Part shown: in pieces, positions 1-7,077 of the stretch | How positions within the stretch are numbered: position 1 is the stretch's first letter | Layout: the number at the start of each line of letters is the position of its first letter | Source: Bacillota bacterium | GTDB taxonomy: Bacteria > Bacillota > Clostridia > Oscillospirales > Feifaniaceae | NCBI GenBank assembly: GCA_030705925.1 | Contig: JAUZPM010000007.1 | Location: 1 to 52,640 of the forward strand | Length of the DNA: 52,640 bases | Reading direction: 5' to 3' | Made by a program: the position numbers and the translations under genes | Notes under the pieces: generated by a model | Database searches by the model: none | The model's input: only the letters and a program-made list of their open reading frames with translations | Told to the model about the DNA's origin: nothing

Positions 1-440
1 CGAGCCTTTTTGTCAGAGAAGGCGTCAATCTTCCCTCTGTTTCAAACGCAAAGTTTGACAAAGCCGAATTGTATATTGCAAAAAGCAAAAATGATATAAA
101 GAAATATTTCAACAGCGACCCTGCCGTGATCAGTGATTTTGTAAAGCTTAATCAAGAGGCTCACGCTAAAAAGGATGATTCCGGCACTTTATCTGCGAGC
201 TTCAGCAGGTCAGGGACAGACTATGTTGTTCATCTTTACAGCAGTGAATTCCCCGAAATATATGTTTACGCCGGAACCATGTTCTACGCTGAAAACGGAG
301 CAATGGGTATGCTCTGCCCCGACCTTTCAATCACCAAATTCGTTTTGATCCCTGTTCCGGACAATGTTACAAGTGATTTGACTTCTCTGCAAAACGGCAC
401 TCTTGTCGGGAAATGGACAAATTCAAGTTCTCAGCAATAA
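1..440 (+). CDS. C-terminal part of an uncharacterised protein, cut by the window edge
   Basis: The reading frame whose codons begin at base 3 is open from the window edge to TAA at 438-440, so this is the last ~145 residues of a longer gene. A TTG at 69 could start a 123-residue protein, but the frame continues upstream with no stop and I see no ribosome site there, so truncation by the window edge is preferred. The visible part mixes short beta-like stretches with polar loops and ends in GKWTNSSSQQ. No family is recognised. No signal peptide or membrane segment is visible in this portion. A promoter for the next unit begins about 6 bases downstream. Confidence 0.6.
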   Translation, partial: SLFVREGVNLPSVSNAKFDKAELYIAKSKNDIKKYFNSDPAVISDFVKLNQEAHAKKDDSGTLSASFSRSGTDYVVHLYSSEFPEIYVYAGTMFYAENGAMGMLCPDLSITKFVLIPVPDNVTSDLTSLQNGTLVGKWTNSSSQQ

Positions 441-445
441 AATGC

Positions 446-474
446 TTGCAATAATGAAAACATTTGTGTATAAT
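446..474 (+). promoter_or_regulatory. Probable promoter upstream of tRNA-Leu
   Basis: TTGCAA at 446-451 and TATAAT at 469-474 are separated by exactly 17 bases, with TG one base before the -10 hexamer. Transcription would start near 481 and run into the tRNA at 601. The 120-base leader contains complementary segments (TCTGACC near 505, GGTCAGA near 540). Confidence 0.6.
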
Positions 475-600
475 ATTAAAGCACGCTGCCGAGAAGACAG
501 AAGTTCTGACCGACATATTCTTAAAATATGGCAGCATTGGTCAGACTAAAGACAATTTACAATCCACGCAAACTGTAATAAAATGCGGTTTGCGACATAT

Positions 601-684
601 GCGGGTGTGGCGGAATTGGCAGACGCGCTAGACTTAGGATCTAGTGGGCTCCCCGTGCAGGTTCAAGTCCTGTCACCCGCACCA
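601..684 (+). tRNA. tRNA-Leu(UAG)
   Basis: This is an 84-base class II tRNA with CCA encoded at 682-684. The acceptor arms are GCGGGTG and CACCCGC. The anticodon stem CTAGA/TCTAG encloses the loop CTTAGGA, giving anticodon UAG (635-637), which reads CUN leucine codons. A long variable arm and a T-loop with GTTCAAGTC are present. A recombinase relic starts 70 bases downstream, so the locus may have served as an integration site, although the 3' end of the tRNA is not visibly duplicated elsewhere in the window. Confidence 0.97.
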
Positions 685-687
685 TGT

Positions 688-705
688 CGAGTGTTCATAA
701 CGACA
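688..705. repeat. Left arm of an 18-bp inverted repeat bounding the recombinase/R-M block
   Basis: CGAGTGTTCATAACGACA at 688-705 is the exact reverse complement of 6261-6278. It starts 4 bases after the tRNA CCA. The same tract resembles the recombinase-relic sequence near 800-820 (TGTCGAGTGT shared), so both arms may be copies of the end of a recombinase gene. Confidence 0.7.
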
Positions 706-719
706 CTGAACATTCCGTG

Positions 720-752
720 AATAGGAGTAACCGAAAGGTTGCTCCTATTTTC
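720..752 (+). terminator. Intrinsic terminator after tRNA-Leu
   Basis: A 13-bp stem (AATAGGAGTAACC / GGTTGCTCCTATT, one G-T pair) closes a GAAA tetraloop and is followed by TTTTCG. It is the natural end of the tRNA transcript and also faces the recombinase relic. Confidence 0.75.
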
Positions 753-754
753 GT

Positions 755-1259
755 CTATCCAGCTTTCCGTGTGATGTACTCAACCGCCACGCCCTGTCGA
801 GTGTCCATGGTCACACTCTGCGGCAGCGCCATAACTTGCGGCATATCCAGAACGCCCACGAAGTTGTAGTAGATTTCAAGCTGTTGCGTCTTGTTTCTGC
901 CGATGCCTTGCGCCTGATGAACGACAATCTTTTCAATCAACTCGTTCACAATGGTAGGGGTAAGTTCCTTAATTTCCGTGTATTTGCGCACTGTCCGCAA
1001 AAAGTTGGCCGCGCTACTCTTGTGCCGCTTTTCCGCGTCAATCTCCGCTTGCAGAGCGGAGATTTTCTTTTTGAGCGCAATCTGCTCGTCATCGTAGCGT
1101 TTGGTAATCATCATGAACCGCTCGTCCGAGAGCTTGCCGCTGGCGTTGTCCTCATATGTTTTGGTGAAAAGCGCGTCAAGCTCATGACAACGGCCATTTG
1201 CGTTTTCGCTTTTCATCCCCCTTCCCGCGCCTGTTTTCGTTGATTTTTTCAGTTGTCAT
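755..1259 (-). pseudogene. Large serine recombinase remnant (C-terminal DUF4368-like region)
   Basis: The open frame 755-1216 gives ~150 residues matching only the C-terminal part of Tn4451/TnpX-type large serine recombinases: a helical ELDALFTKTYEDN...SDERF segment, the EIKELTPTIVNELIEKIVVH block and the QLEIYYNFVG strand. The catalytic resolvase domain and the zinc-ribbon region are missing. Just upstream, a good ribosome site (AAAGGAGG, 1267-1274) serves an ATG at 1259 that encodes MTTEKI and then runs out of frame into the remnant, stopping at 1182. MTTEKI resembles the first residues of such recombinases, so the simplest reading is an internal deletion joining the extreme start to the C-terminus. 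It is nonfunctional as a recombinase. It lies next to tRNA-Leu and directly downstream (minus strand) of the structured element at 1285-1420. Confidence 0.8.
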
Positions 1260-1284
1260 GCGGTTTCCTCCTTTGTTCAGACAT

Positions 1285-1420
1285 GAAAAAAGGGCCTGAT
1301 TTTTCAATCAGACCCCCACAGGGAAATGTTTTCCCTCCCTTCGACTTCGGGCCAACTTGGCCCGAAGTGACCGTTACCATACAAAAACACCGCCTATAGT
1401 CTCACTAAGGCGGTGCTTTT
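1285..1420 (-). ncRNA. Structured RNA / attenuator-like leader, copy 1
   Basis: Read on the minus strand there are four hairpins: AGGCGGTG/CACCGCCT complementary arms (1388-1415); a 12-bp GC-rich stem (1344-1368); a short AGGGAA/TTCCCT stem (1320-1336); and GGGTCTGATT-GAAA-AATCAGGCCC followed by six T's (1285-1315), which is a textbook intrinsic terminator. It ends 11 bases before the ribosome site of the recombinase start at 1259, the layout of an attenuating leader. A related copy at 6051-6183 keeps the loops but changes the outer stem by paired substitutions. Its exact class is not recognised. Confidence 0.55.
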
Positions 1421-1453
1421 GTCGTGCATAATTTAATATTGAAAATGTTCGCT

Positions 1454-1491
1454 ATATCTAATGTAGTAGTCTACATGTTTACATTAGATAT
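1454..1491 (+). promoter_or_regulatory. Nested palindromic operator upstream of the controller gene
   Basis: ATATCTAATGTA (1454-1465) and its perfect complement TACATTAGATAT (1480-1491) flank a second inverted repeat, ATGTAG-TAGT-CTACAT (1461-1476). Several TACAT/ATGTA half-sites lie 45-80 bases before the GTG of the XRE gene, as expected for autoregulation by a controller protein. Confidence 0.6.
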
Positions 1492-1535
1492 TGATTATAC
1501 TTTAGCTATAGCATATCAAAGTGGAGGACAGTAGT

Positions 1536-1802
1536 GTGATTAAACTGAACGTACTAGAACTCTTAGCACAACAAGGAAACACAAAATATTGGCTTTATAA
1601 GCAGATGAATATGAGTTATCAAAATTTCGATCGAATGATCAATAATCAGACACGATCTATTCGTTATGAAAACATCGAGATTTTATGTCAACTATTGAAA
1701 TGTACACCGAATGAATTATTTACTATTCAAACAGAACAAGGCACTATTAAAAACAATAGAGGTGAAAATACACATGGACATCAGAATACTGAATCCTGCT
1801 AG
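1536..1802 (+). CDS. XRE-family DNA-binding protein, probable controller of the restriction nuclease
   Basis: This is an 88-residue Cro/CI-type helix-turn-helix protein. The GTG at 1536 is chosen because GGAGGA at 1523-1528 lies 7 bases before it; the earlier in-frame GTG at 1521 overlaps that ribosome site. The protein begins VIKLNVLELLAQQG, followed by a helix-turn-helix (KYWLYKQMNMSYQNFDRMIN) and a third helix block ending LLKCTPNELF, the common form of short XRE regulators. Its 3' end overlaps the nuclease start by 29 bases, so the two are co-transcribed and probably translationally coupled. Size and placement match the controller proteins of type II restriction systems, but the operator differs from known C-boxes; the control role is inferred. 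Confidence 0.8.
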   Translation: MIKLNVLELLAQQGNTKYWLYKQMNMSYQNFDRMINNQTRSIRYENIEILCQLLKCTPNELFTIQTEQGTIKNNRGENTHGHQNTESC

Positions 1803-3015
1803 CCAACCTTCAGGTGAATTCCGGATACTTCAGTGGCTTGAGGACTGTTTTGCAAGTCAAAAGTATTCCCATTGTAAATTTGCTGTTGCTTTTGCCCATG
1901 CAATACCATTTTACAAACTTGGAATACAGATTTCAAATTGGAAATTGGCAGGTAAAACAATAGAAGCAATTTTTGGAATAGACTTGCATGGTACAAGTCG
2001 TCAAGCACTGGATTATGCACTTAGTACTTTTGACAGAACGTTTGTCGTTAACACCAGGGCTTCAACATTTCACCCCAAATTATACATATTTTACGGGGAA
2101 TCCGAAGCCACGGTTTACTATGGTTCTAGTAATTTTACCGTTGGTGGATTAGAAACAAATTTTGAAGGCGGCATCATACTGCGCCTTGATTTGCCAGAAG
2201 ATAAGTCGGTACTTGAACAAGCAGAAAATACATTCGCTGCCTTGTTGCCAGAAAAATTGTCATGCTCTGTTAAGTTAACACCCGAAATTCTTATTAAGTT
2301 GCAAAACAGCAAGGTATTATTAGATGAATCCTTACCTAAACGAGGAAAAGCGAATGAAGAAACAGTATGCAGAGCTCTAAAAAACGCGGGAGATAATGTT
2401 TTAGCAGATGTATTTGGAAGTTATAAGGTAAAGCCTGCTAAAACCATTCCCAAGGCTATGATGAATGCAAAAGATGAAACAAAAAAGGGTACAAAGGCAC
2501 CCAACAAATCTCTAATTGCAAGAGCCCCAATTGTAAGTGGGCTTATCATGCAAATTGCACCACATAAAAACGGAGAAATACATTTAAGTAAAATTGCAGT
2601 TGACCAAAATCCGAACTTCTTTGGATTTCCTTTTTCCGGGAAAACCACGCCCAAAAAAGCATCAAATGCTGCATATCCTCAGAGAGTGCCTGATCCAGTT
2701 GTAAACATTGAAGTATATGATGATTCCGGAAAACTGGTTCATAGCGAATCGTTGTATAATCTTAATACTATTTACTACACGGCAAAATCAGAAATACGAA
2801 TTACCATCACTCCAAGTATCTTATCAGGCCTTTCAATAGAATCAAGCGATGAATACCCGATTCTCGTGATGTCAGAATCCTTGGAAACCTCTTGCGATTA
2901 TGATTTGACATTCTATGCACCTGGTAGCAAAGAATATATAACTTATGTAAGCATGTGTAATCAACAACTCCCATCTGGTGGTAAGTCTACACCAAGAAAG
3001 ATGGGCTGGTTTTAA
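1774..3015 (+). CDS. Phospholipase D-family restriction endonuclease (BfiI/NgoFVII-like)
   Basis: 413 residues from ATG 1774 (ribosome site AGAGGTG at 1758). The N-terminal ~170 residues form a PLD-superfamily nuclease domain with one catalytic motif: H100-P-K102 in TFHPKLYIF, then G-S-S-N120-F-T-V-G-G-L. A single motif per chain implies a homodimer sharing one active site, as in BfiI, which cuts without metal ions. After a Lys-rich linker (~200-250), residues ~255-413 contain FFGFPFSG and YPQRVPDPVVNIEV, fitting the B3-like DNA-binding domain of the NgoFVII/BfiI group. It converges on the double methyltransferase gene 37 bases downstream, the usual arrangement of a type II system. Recognition sequence unknown; an asymmetric site is inferred from the doubled partner methyltransferase. 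Confidence 0.82.
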   Translation: MDIRILNPASQPSGEFRILQWLEDCFASQKYSHCKFAVAFAHAIPFYKLGIQISNWKLAGKTIEAIFGIDLHGTSRQALDYALSTFDRTFVVNTRASTFHPKLYIFYGESEATVYYGSSNFTVGGLETNFEGGIILRLDLPEDKSVLEQAENTFAALLPEKLSCSVKLTPEILIKLQNSKVLLDESLPKRGKANEETVCRALKNAGDNVLADVFGSYKVKPAKTIPKAMMNAKDETKKGTKAPNKSLIARAPIVSGLIMQIAPHKNGEIHLSKIAVDQNPNFFGFPFSGKTTPKKASNAAYPQRVPDPVVNIEVYDDSGKLVHSESLYNLNTIYYTAKSEIRITITPSILSGLSIESSDEYPILVMSESLETSCDYDLTFYAPGSKEYITYVSMCNQQLPSGGKSTPRKMGWF

Positions 3016-3052
3016 TGGATGAAAGCCATTATTAATTACAGCAGTACTTCAA

Positions 3053-5875
3053 TTATACTATTTTTTTAAAAATCAAAATATTGTTTTCTATAATAGAATT
3101 TCCAATGTGCTTGTAGTTCTCTCGTGTCACTGTAATTGGTATATCATAGACTAACTCCCATCCTAACGCTCTACCTGTTTCCCTTAGAATTTTAGTTGTA
3201 GAGATTATTACCAATCCTTCTCCTGTTGTTGTCTTAGTATCACCGATTACTATACAGATATAACCGTTTCGTTTTACTACCATATTTAGATTTGTAAAAA
3301 CGCATGTCATGTCATTAAAGTACATGTATAGCAGTGCGGCCATATTTTTCCTTCTAAATCCAACTTCATTATTGCTATTTTCATTATGGACTTTTTGAAT
3401 CAAAAGCCACGCACTTTCAGAAATAATGAAATTAAAATTTTGCTCTTCAATGAGTCTCTCATAATAGTCACGCGTACCTTTTTTAATCTCTCGCGTACCA
3501 GTCATTTCGGCCTCGATCGGAGTACGAAGAGAAGCCGTTAAGCCATCTAAAACCAATAAATTGAGACGATTGGTATCAATATAAGGAAGAGCTGTAGCAT
3601 ATGGGGGACTAGTAATTACAAGATCTACACTATTCGGTTTAATGGAATTAAACAAATCTTGGTTTTTAGAATTACCTTGCCAAGCTCGTGCTTCATAAAG
3701 TGTGCAAGGAGCCAAGTTGCGTATCCTTGCAAATTGCAAAACCCGCTCTTTCTGTGTTGCAATCCCTTGTAGCAACATGTCAAATACAGGCGCATCTTGG
3801 AGTGGAGTGGAACGCCGCCTAATACGAAGGTCGCTTGGCTCTTGTTGGGAAATATCTCTAATAATTGAGCTTAATATCACTCTAACGAATCGTTTAATTC
3901 TATCATCAGGAATATTCTCAACTTGCCGAACTATATAGCCCATTTTACTTACAACCGGAGCGGGAAACCAACTTTGAATTTCCGGGAGAGCCACAGACGA
4001 AAAAGCATTACTATAATCAATTGTTGCATTATATGTAGATAAACTTCCAACAAATGAAGATATCTGTCGTTCAAACTCATATGGTTCGGTAAAAATAATC
4101 TCGTTTTTTGTACGAGCGATTTCTACTGCAATAGGATTTATATCACAACCGTATGCTCTGTAACCATTTAATGCAGCCTCAAGGAGTATCGTACCACTAC
4201 CGCAAAATGGATCAAACACCACACCTTCCAGGGGCGTACCTAATATACTCAATAGAGGTTTGACTAACTGTGGATAAAATTTTCCCTTGTATGGATGAAT
4301 ACCATGTGTTACATATTTGGGATCTTTATGTGTGACCTCGTCAATCTGATTACCGTTTTCTAAAATCGCCTGCCACGTTTTAAAATCACAAGTTTCAATT
4401 TGATAACCTCTATAGAAAGTTAGATTTCTTAAACAGCTAATTCTGTTTGAAGGCATTGATAATTTATTAGAATCAGGGGTACCACATACAGCATCTTTTT
4501 CCATGTCACTAATAACTTTTTCATAAGGCCACATTTTATAGGCAACTGGAATTAAAGTAACGTCTATATTAGTATCTGGTTTTTTCAATACTAATATCTG
4601 TTCATTTTTTGCCCTCCGTGCAGCACTTTGAACAGAGCGCTTCGTATCATGAATTGGTCTGTCGACGATAGTAATTGTTTTAAAGCCTATAGATTCCGCT
4701 AATTTACTAATGTGATCTGCTGTCTTGTATAGAATACCATTAAAAATAGCGTCACCTAATATAAAAACAGCATATTTTCCGGCTTTAAGCGCTTTATAAC
4801 AATTTTCTAGGACAGGAAGCATTTCATGCTCAAATTCTTCAAAACCTTTATGCTTCTTTTGATATTTTAGATGCGAACCTATTTCGGCCTTTTCCATGGT
4901 TCTAGGATCACCATCTAGCCAGAAAATGCGAAAGCGATGGTACAAATGATAATCAAAAGCATTCGGGTATGGTGGTGAAGTAATAACAAAATCTATTTCG
5001 GAATTTTTGATAGGTTTCTGTAGACCTACAATATTTTCTGTAACACTAGTTGTGATAAATTTAGATTGCTTAAATCCCAATAGTTTACTCAGAGCTTTTA
5101 TTTTTGATAAGTTTTCTTCCAAGTCCTTTATGAACAACTTAAGCGTAAATAGTGCAGGAACATTTTTTTCTTTTGCACTATATCGAGTTTCACTTTCTTG
5201 GTTAGATACTCTCGTAATTAGCTTGGACAAGGAAGCTTTAGCAATAGTTTGCGTAATATTCTGAGTCAAATGTGTGCAAATTTGATGCTTAATAAAGCTA
5301 AGTTCACATATTACAGTTTCTGAAAACCATTTGTTAATATTGGGGATATCGGGTATCTGAATACTGATTTCCTTTTGATGCGTTAAAACATAATTTTTCA
5401 AATACTGTTCATTAGAAGAATATTGTGATATTGAAGCAATAAATTTCTTAATTTCTATTTCATCTTGCTGTGTAAGTGTAGCAGTTTTAGCTTTTCCTAT
5501 AATCTCCCCTATAGGATTAATATCAGTGCTTATACACTGTCGATTAGAAAGTAATGCCTCTAAGGCCGTCGTTCCACTTCCACCAAAAGGATCCCATATC
5601 ATTTCTCCACATTGACTAAACAGCTTGATTAGAGTTTCTGGTAGCTGGGGAATGAACTTTGCCGGATATGGATGAATATCATGCGACAGATATGTAGTAT
5701 CATTATTAGTAAAGCTCCAGTCAATGGAATGAATTGTGTCGCATATTTGTTCATCCGTTGAATCACCAATATACTTAAAACTCGGATCGCTTCGACTACT
5801 TTTACTAGCGGGTTGGTTTATCTCTGACAAGTAGTTCTTTAATATATCATTAGCTTTGATATTCGCTTTTCTCAT
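3053..5875 (-). CDS. Tandem-fused DNA methyltransferase with two catalytic halves
   Basis: 940 residues, ATG 5875 with GGGGGT as the ribosome site. It carries two full sets of amino-methyltransferase motifs. Half 1: HPYPAKFIPQ (68-77), SAM-binding DPFGGSGTT (95-103), STDINP, catalytic TSPPY (299-303). Half 2: HPYKGKFYPQ (~527-536), DPFCGSGT (555-562), CDINP, TSPPY (755-759). Each half has ~200 residues between the SAM motif and TSPPY, enough for target recognition. Ser before Pro-Pro-Tyr is typical of N4-cytosine enzymes but also occurs in some N6-adenine ones. Two different halves suggest methylation of the two strands of an asymmetric site, a job usually done by two separate enzymes in type IIS systems such as BfiI. 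It would protect the host from the adjacent PLD nuclease. Confidence 0.88.
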   Translation of the reverse strand: MRKANIKANDILKNYLSEINQPASKSSRSDPSFKYIGDSTDEQICDTIHSIDWSFTNNDTTYLSHDIHPYPAKFIPQLPETLIKLFSQCGEMIWDPFGGSGTTALEALLSNRQCISTDINPIGEIIGKAKTATLTQQDEIEIKKFIASISQYSSNEQYLKNYVLTHQKEISIQIPDIPNINKWFSETVICELSFIKHQICTHLTQNITQTIAKASLSKLITRVSNQESETRYSAKEKNVPALFTLKLFIKDLEENLSKIKALSKLLGFKQSKFITTSVTENIVGLQKPIKNSEIDFVITSPPYPNAFDYHLYHRFRIFWLDGDPRTMEKAEIGSHLKYQKKHKGFEEFEHEMLPVLENCYKALKAGKYAVFILGDAIFNGILYKTADHISKLAESIGFKTITIVDRPIHDTKRSVQSAARRAKNEQILVLKKPDTNIDVTLIPVAYKMWPYEKVISDMEKDAVCGTPDSNKLSMPSNRISCLRNLTFYRGYQIETCDFKTWQAILENGNQIDEVTHKDPKYVTHGIHPYKGKFYPQLVKPLLSILGTPLEGVVFDPFCGSGTILLEAALNGYRAYGCDINPIAVEIARTKNEIIFTEPYEFERQISSFVGSLSTYNATIDYSNAFSSVALPEIQSWFPAPVVSKMGYIVRQVENIPDDRIKRFVRVILSSIIRDISQQEPSDLRIRRRSTPLQDAPVFDMLLQGIATQKERVLQFARIRNLAPCTLYEARAWQGNSKNQDLFNSIKPNSVDLVITSPPYATALPYIDTNRLNLLVLDGLTASLRTPIEAEMTGTREIKKGTRDYYERLIEEQNFNFIISESAWLLIQKVHNENSNNEVGFRRKNMAALLYMYFNDMTCVFTNLNMVVKRNGYICIVIGDTKTTTGEGLVIISTTKILRETGRALGWELVYDIPITVTRENYKHIGNSIIENNILIFKKIV

Positions 5876-5889
5876 ATCGTTACCCCCAA

Positions 5890-5922
5890 AATTCTGGGAT
5901 AATTATATCATGTCCCAGAATT
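5890..5922 (-). promoter_or_regulatory. Methyltransferase promoter enclosed in a 10-bp palindrome
   Basis: AATTCTGGGA (5890-5899) and TCCCAGAATT (5913-5922) are perfect complements separated by 13 bases. On the minus strand the spacer holds TGATATAAT (5910-5902), an extended -10. Transcription would start within the left arm, giving a ~20-base leader before ATG 5875. A protein or methylation mark at the palindrome would directly control methyltransferase expression. Confidence 0.65.
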
Positions 5923-6050
5923 ATTGGCAAGCGTTATTGCATACTAAAACAGATCGCGCCTATATTCTGCGTGATTTTATGCACAATACGCAGAGTCGGA
6001 TAATTGTTTATACTTCTGGCATTGCACAAAGCTATGGGTATAATGATATT

Positions 6051-6183
6051 AAAAAGGGCCTGATTTTTCAATCAGACCCGGCTGAAAATCGGCATCCTCC
6101 CTTCAACTTCGGGCCAACTTAACCCGAAGTGATTGCTGCCTACTCAAAAGCGTCGTCCATAGTCTTATTTGGACGGCGCTTTG
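6051..6183 (-). ncRNA. Structured RNA / attenuator-like element, copy 2
   Basis: This is a diverged direct repeat of 1285-1420. The terminator stem (6056-6079) is identical, the central hairpin (6106-6130) is partly eroded, and the outer stem is GCGTCGTCCA/TGGACGGCGC (6150-6179) around a conserved ATAGTCT loop. On the minus strand a TATAAT (6196-6191) lies just upstream, so an RNA could start at about 6184 and end at the terminator near 6051. It lies ~130 bases upstream of the methyltransferase promoter, so it does not read into that gene unless the terminator is bypassed. Confidence 0.5.
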
Positions 6184-6260
6184 TTTGCTAATTATAATGC
6201 TTATTGTAATATTCATTTGCCTGATGCCGAAAACCTTTATTTTATGCGGGTTCCCGAGTT

Positions 6261-6278
6261 TGTCGTTATGAACACTCG
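6261..6278. repeat. Right arm of the 18-bp inverted repeat
   Basis: TGTCGTTATGAACACTCG is the exact reverse complement of 688-705. Homology to the flanking pyridoxamine-oxidase-like gene resumes ~55 bases further right, so this is close to the right boundary of the inserted block. Confidence 0.7.
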
Positions 6279-6288
6279 TACCATAAGA

Positions 6289-6330
6289 AATTCATGTAAC
6301 AGGATTCAAACTGTTACATGAATTTTTTTT
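6289..6330 (+). terminator. Hairpin with T-run at the right border of the inserted block
   Basis: A 14-bp stem AATTCATGTAACAG/CTGTTACATGAATT with loop GATTCAAA is followed by T's to 6330. It is nearly identical to the hairpin at 9488-9527. Confidence 0.7.
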
Positions 6331-6332
6331 GA

Positions 6333-6695
6333 TATATTATTGATAACGAAACATTAACACTTTATTTGCACAGTGCAAAAGAAGGGCGTAAATATAACAT
6401 CTTACAAGAAAACAATACGGTTTGTTTTGAAATGGCTTGTGAAGGGAAACTGGGCCACATCTCCAATCCTTGCAATTCGGGTTATTACTTTGAAAGTGTG
6501 CTTGGATTTGATGAGGTTGAGTTTATTGAAGATGTTGATGAAAAATGCAAGGTACTTAATCTTTTTGTAAAGTATCAATCTGGTCAGAATTTTGTTTTTA
6601 CTGAAAAACAAGCAAACAGTGTGTGCGTCTATAAAATAATTTCGAGAGACTTTACAGGAAAGAGAAAGCTCGACCCAAATGAGCACATAATGTAG
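6333..6695 (+). pseudogene. 5'-truncated pyridoxamine 5'-phosphate oxidase-like protein
   Basis: The frame encodes LTLYLHSAKEGRK, LGHISNPCNSGYYFESV and VEFIEDVDEKCK, closely parallel to the intact 160-residue flavin-binding split-barrel protein at 43456-43938, but lacks its first ~45-50 residues. The matching sequence begins at about 6333-6339, just after a TGA at 6330 and the hairpin T-run. A TTG at 6366 could start a 109-residue product but has no ribosome site. The gene was probably cut by insertion or deletion at the R-M block border. The missing part includes the first barrel strands, so a normal flavin pocket is unlikely. Confidence 0.75.
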
Positions 6696-6949
6696 ATGGA
6701 CTTTGGATCTACCAATTGCTGCAAGGCTTTCTTTATCCATTGGTTTTCGGGGTTCAGTTTCAACCCTACTGCCGCTCCAAAATCTGTAAGGCTCTGCTAT
6801 TCATCCCGTTCATCGAGCCTCACTCCAAATACATGCTTTTATGCGCTATTTCGGCGTTTTCCATGCATTTATTATTTTTGAGGCTCATTGTCTTGCTATT
6901 ACTTTACTTATTGATTGTTCAGCAGAGATTAAATTCATTGTTTGTTAAA
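6696..6949. other. Unassigned 254-base stretch after the truncated gene
   Basis: I see short overlapping frames in several phases but none with a ribosome site or recognisable protein. It may be decayed coding sequence. Confidence 0.3.
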
Positions 6950-7017
6950 TAAGAGTTCGAATCTTCTGTCAAAATTCAAAGATATTGATTTGGTAAACAC
7001 ATGAATTTTTTCTTTTT
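6950..7017 (+). repeat. Dispersed intergenic repeat, copy B (T-arm-like core)
   Basis: It contains AAGAGTTCGAATC, CTGTCAAAATTCAAAG, GATATTGATTTGGTAA and ACATGAATTTTTT. Parts recur at 7828-7885 and 10616-10678. GAGTTCGAATC resembles the T-arm of a tRNA. Confidence 0.45.
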
Positions 7018-7045
7018 ATATGGTAGGTTTTCTAATGTAATGCTT

Positions 7046-7063
7046 CAGATTATTTATAATCTG
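7046..7063 (+). promoter_or_regulatory. Perfect palindrome over the -10 region of the CPBP gene
   Basis: CAGATTAT-TT-ATAATCTG contains TATAAT at 7055-7060 and sits 15 bases before the ATG at 7078. The same half-sites occur in the MBL gene promoter (9554-9571). Confidence 0.45.
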
Positions 7064-7077
7064 CCGAAAGGATACAT

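Noticed and set aside
601-684. tRNA-Leu 3' end as a duplicated attachment core
   Set aside because: I looked for a second copy of the tRNA 3' end at the right side of the island and did not find one; only the 18-bp inverted repeat is duplicated.
5856-6122. 88-codon plus-strand frame over the methyltransferase promoter and RNA copy 2
   Set aside because: It runs through a palindrome and hairpins and has no ribosome site.
6696-6952. Short overlapping plus-strand frames after the truncated flavin gene
   Set aside because: No start signals and no recognisable protein; treated as unassigned sequence.
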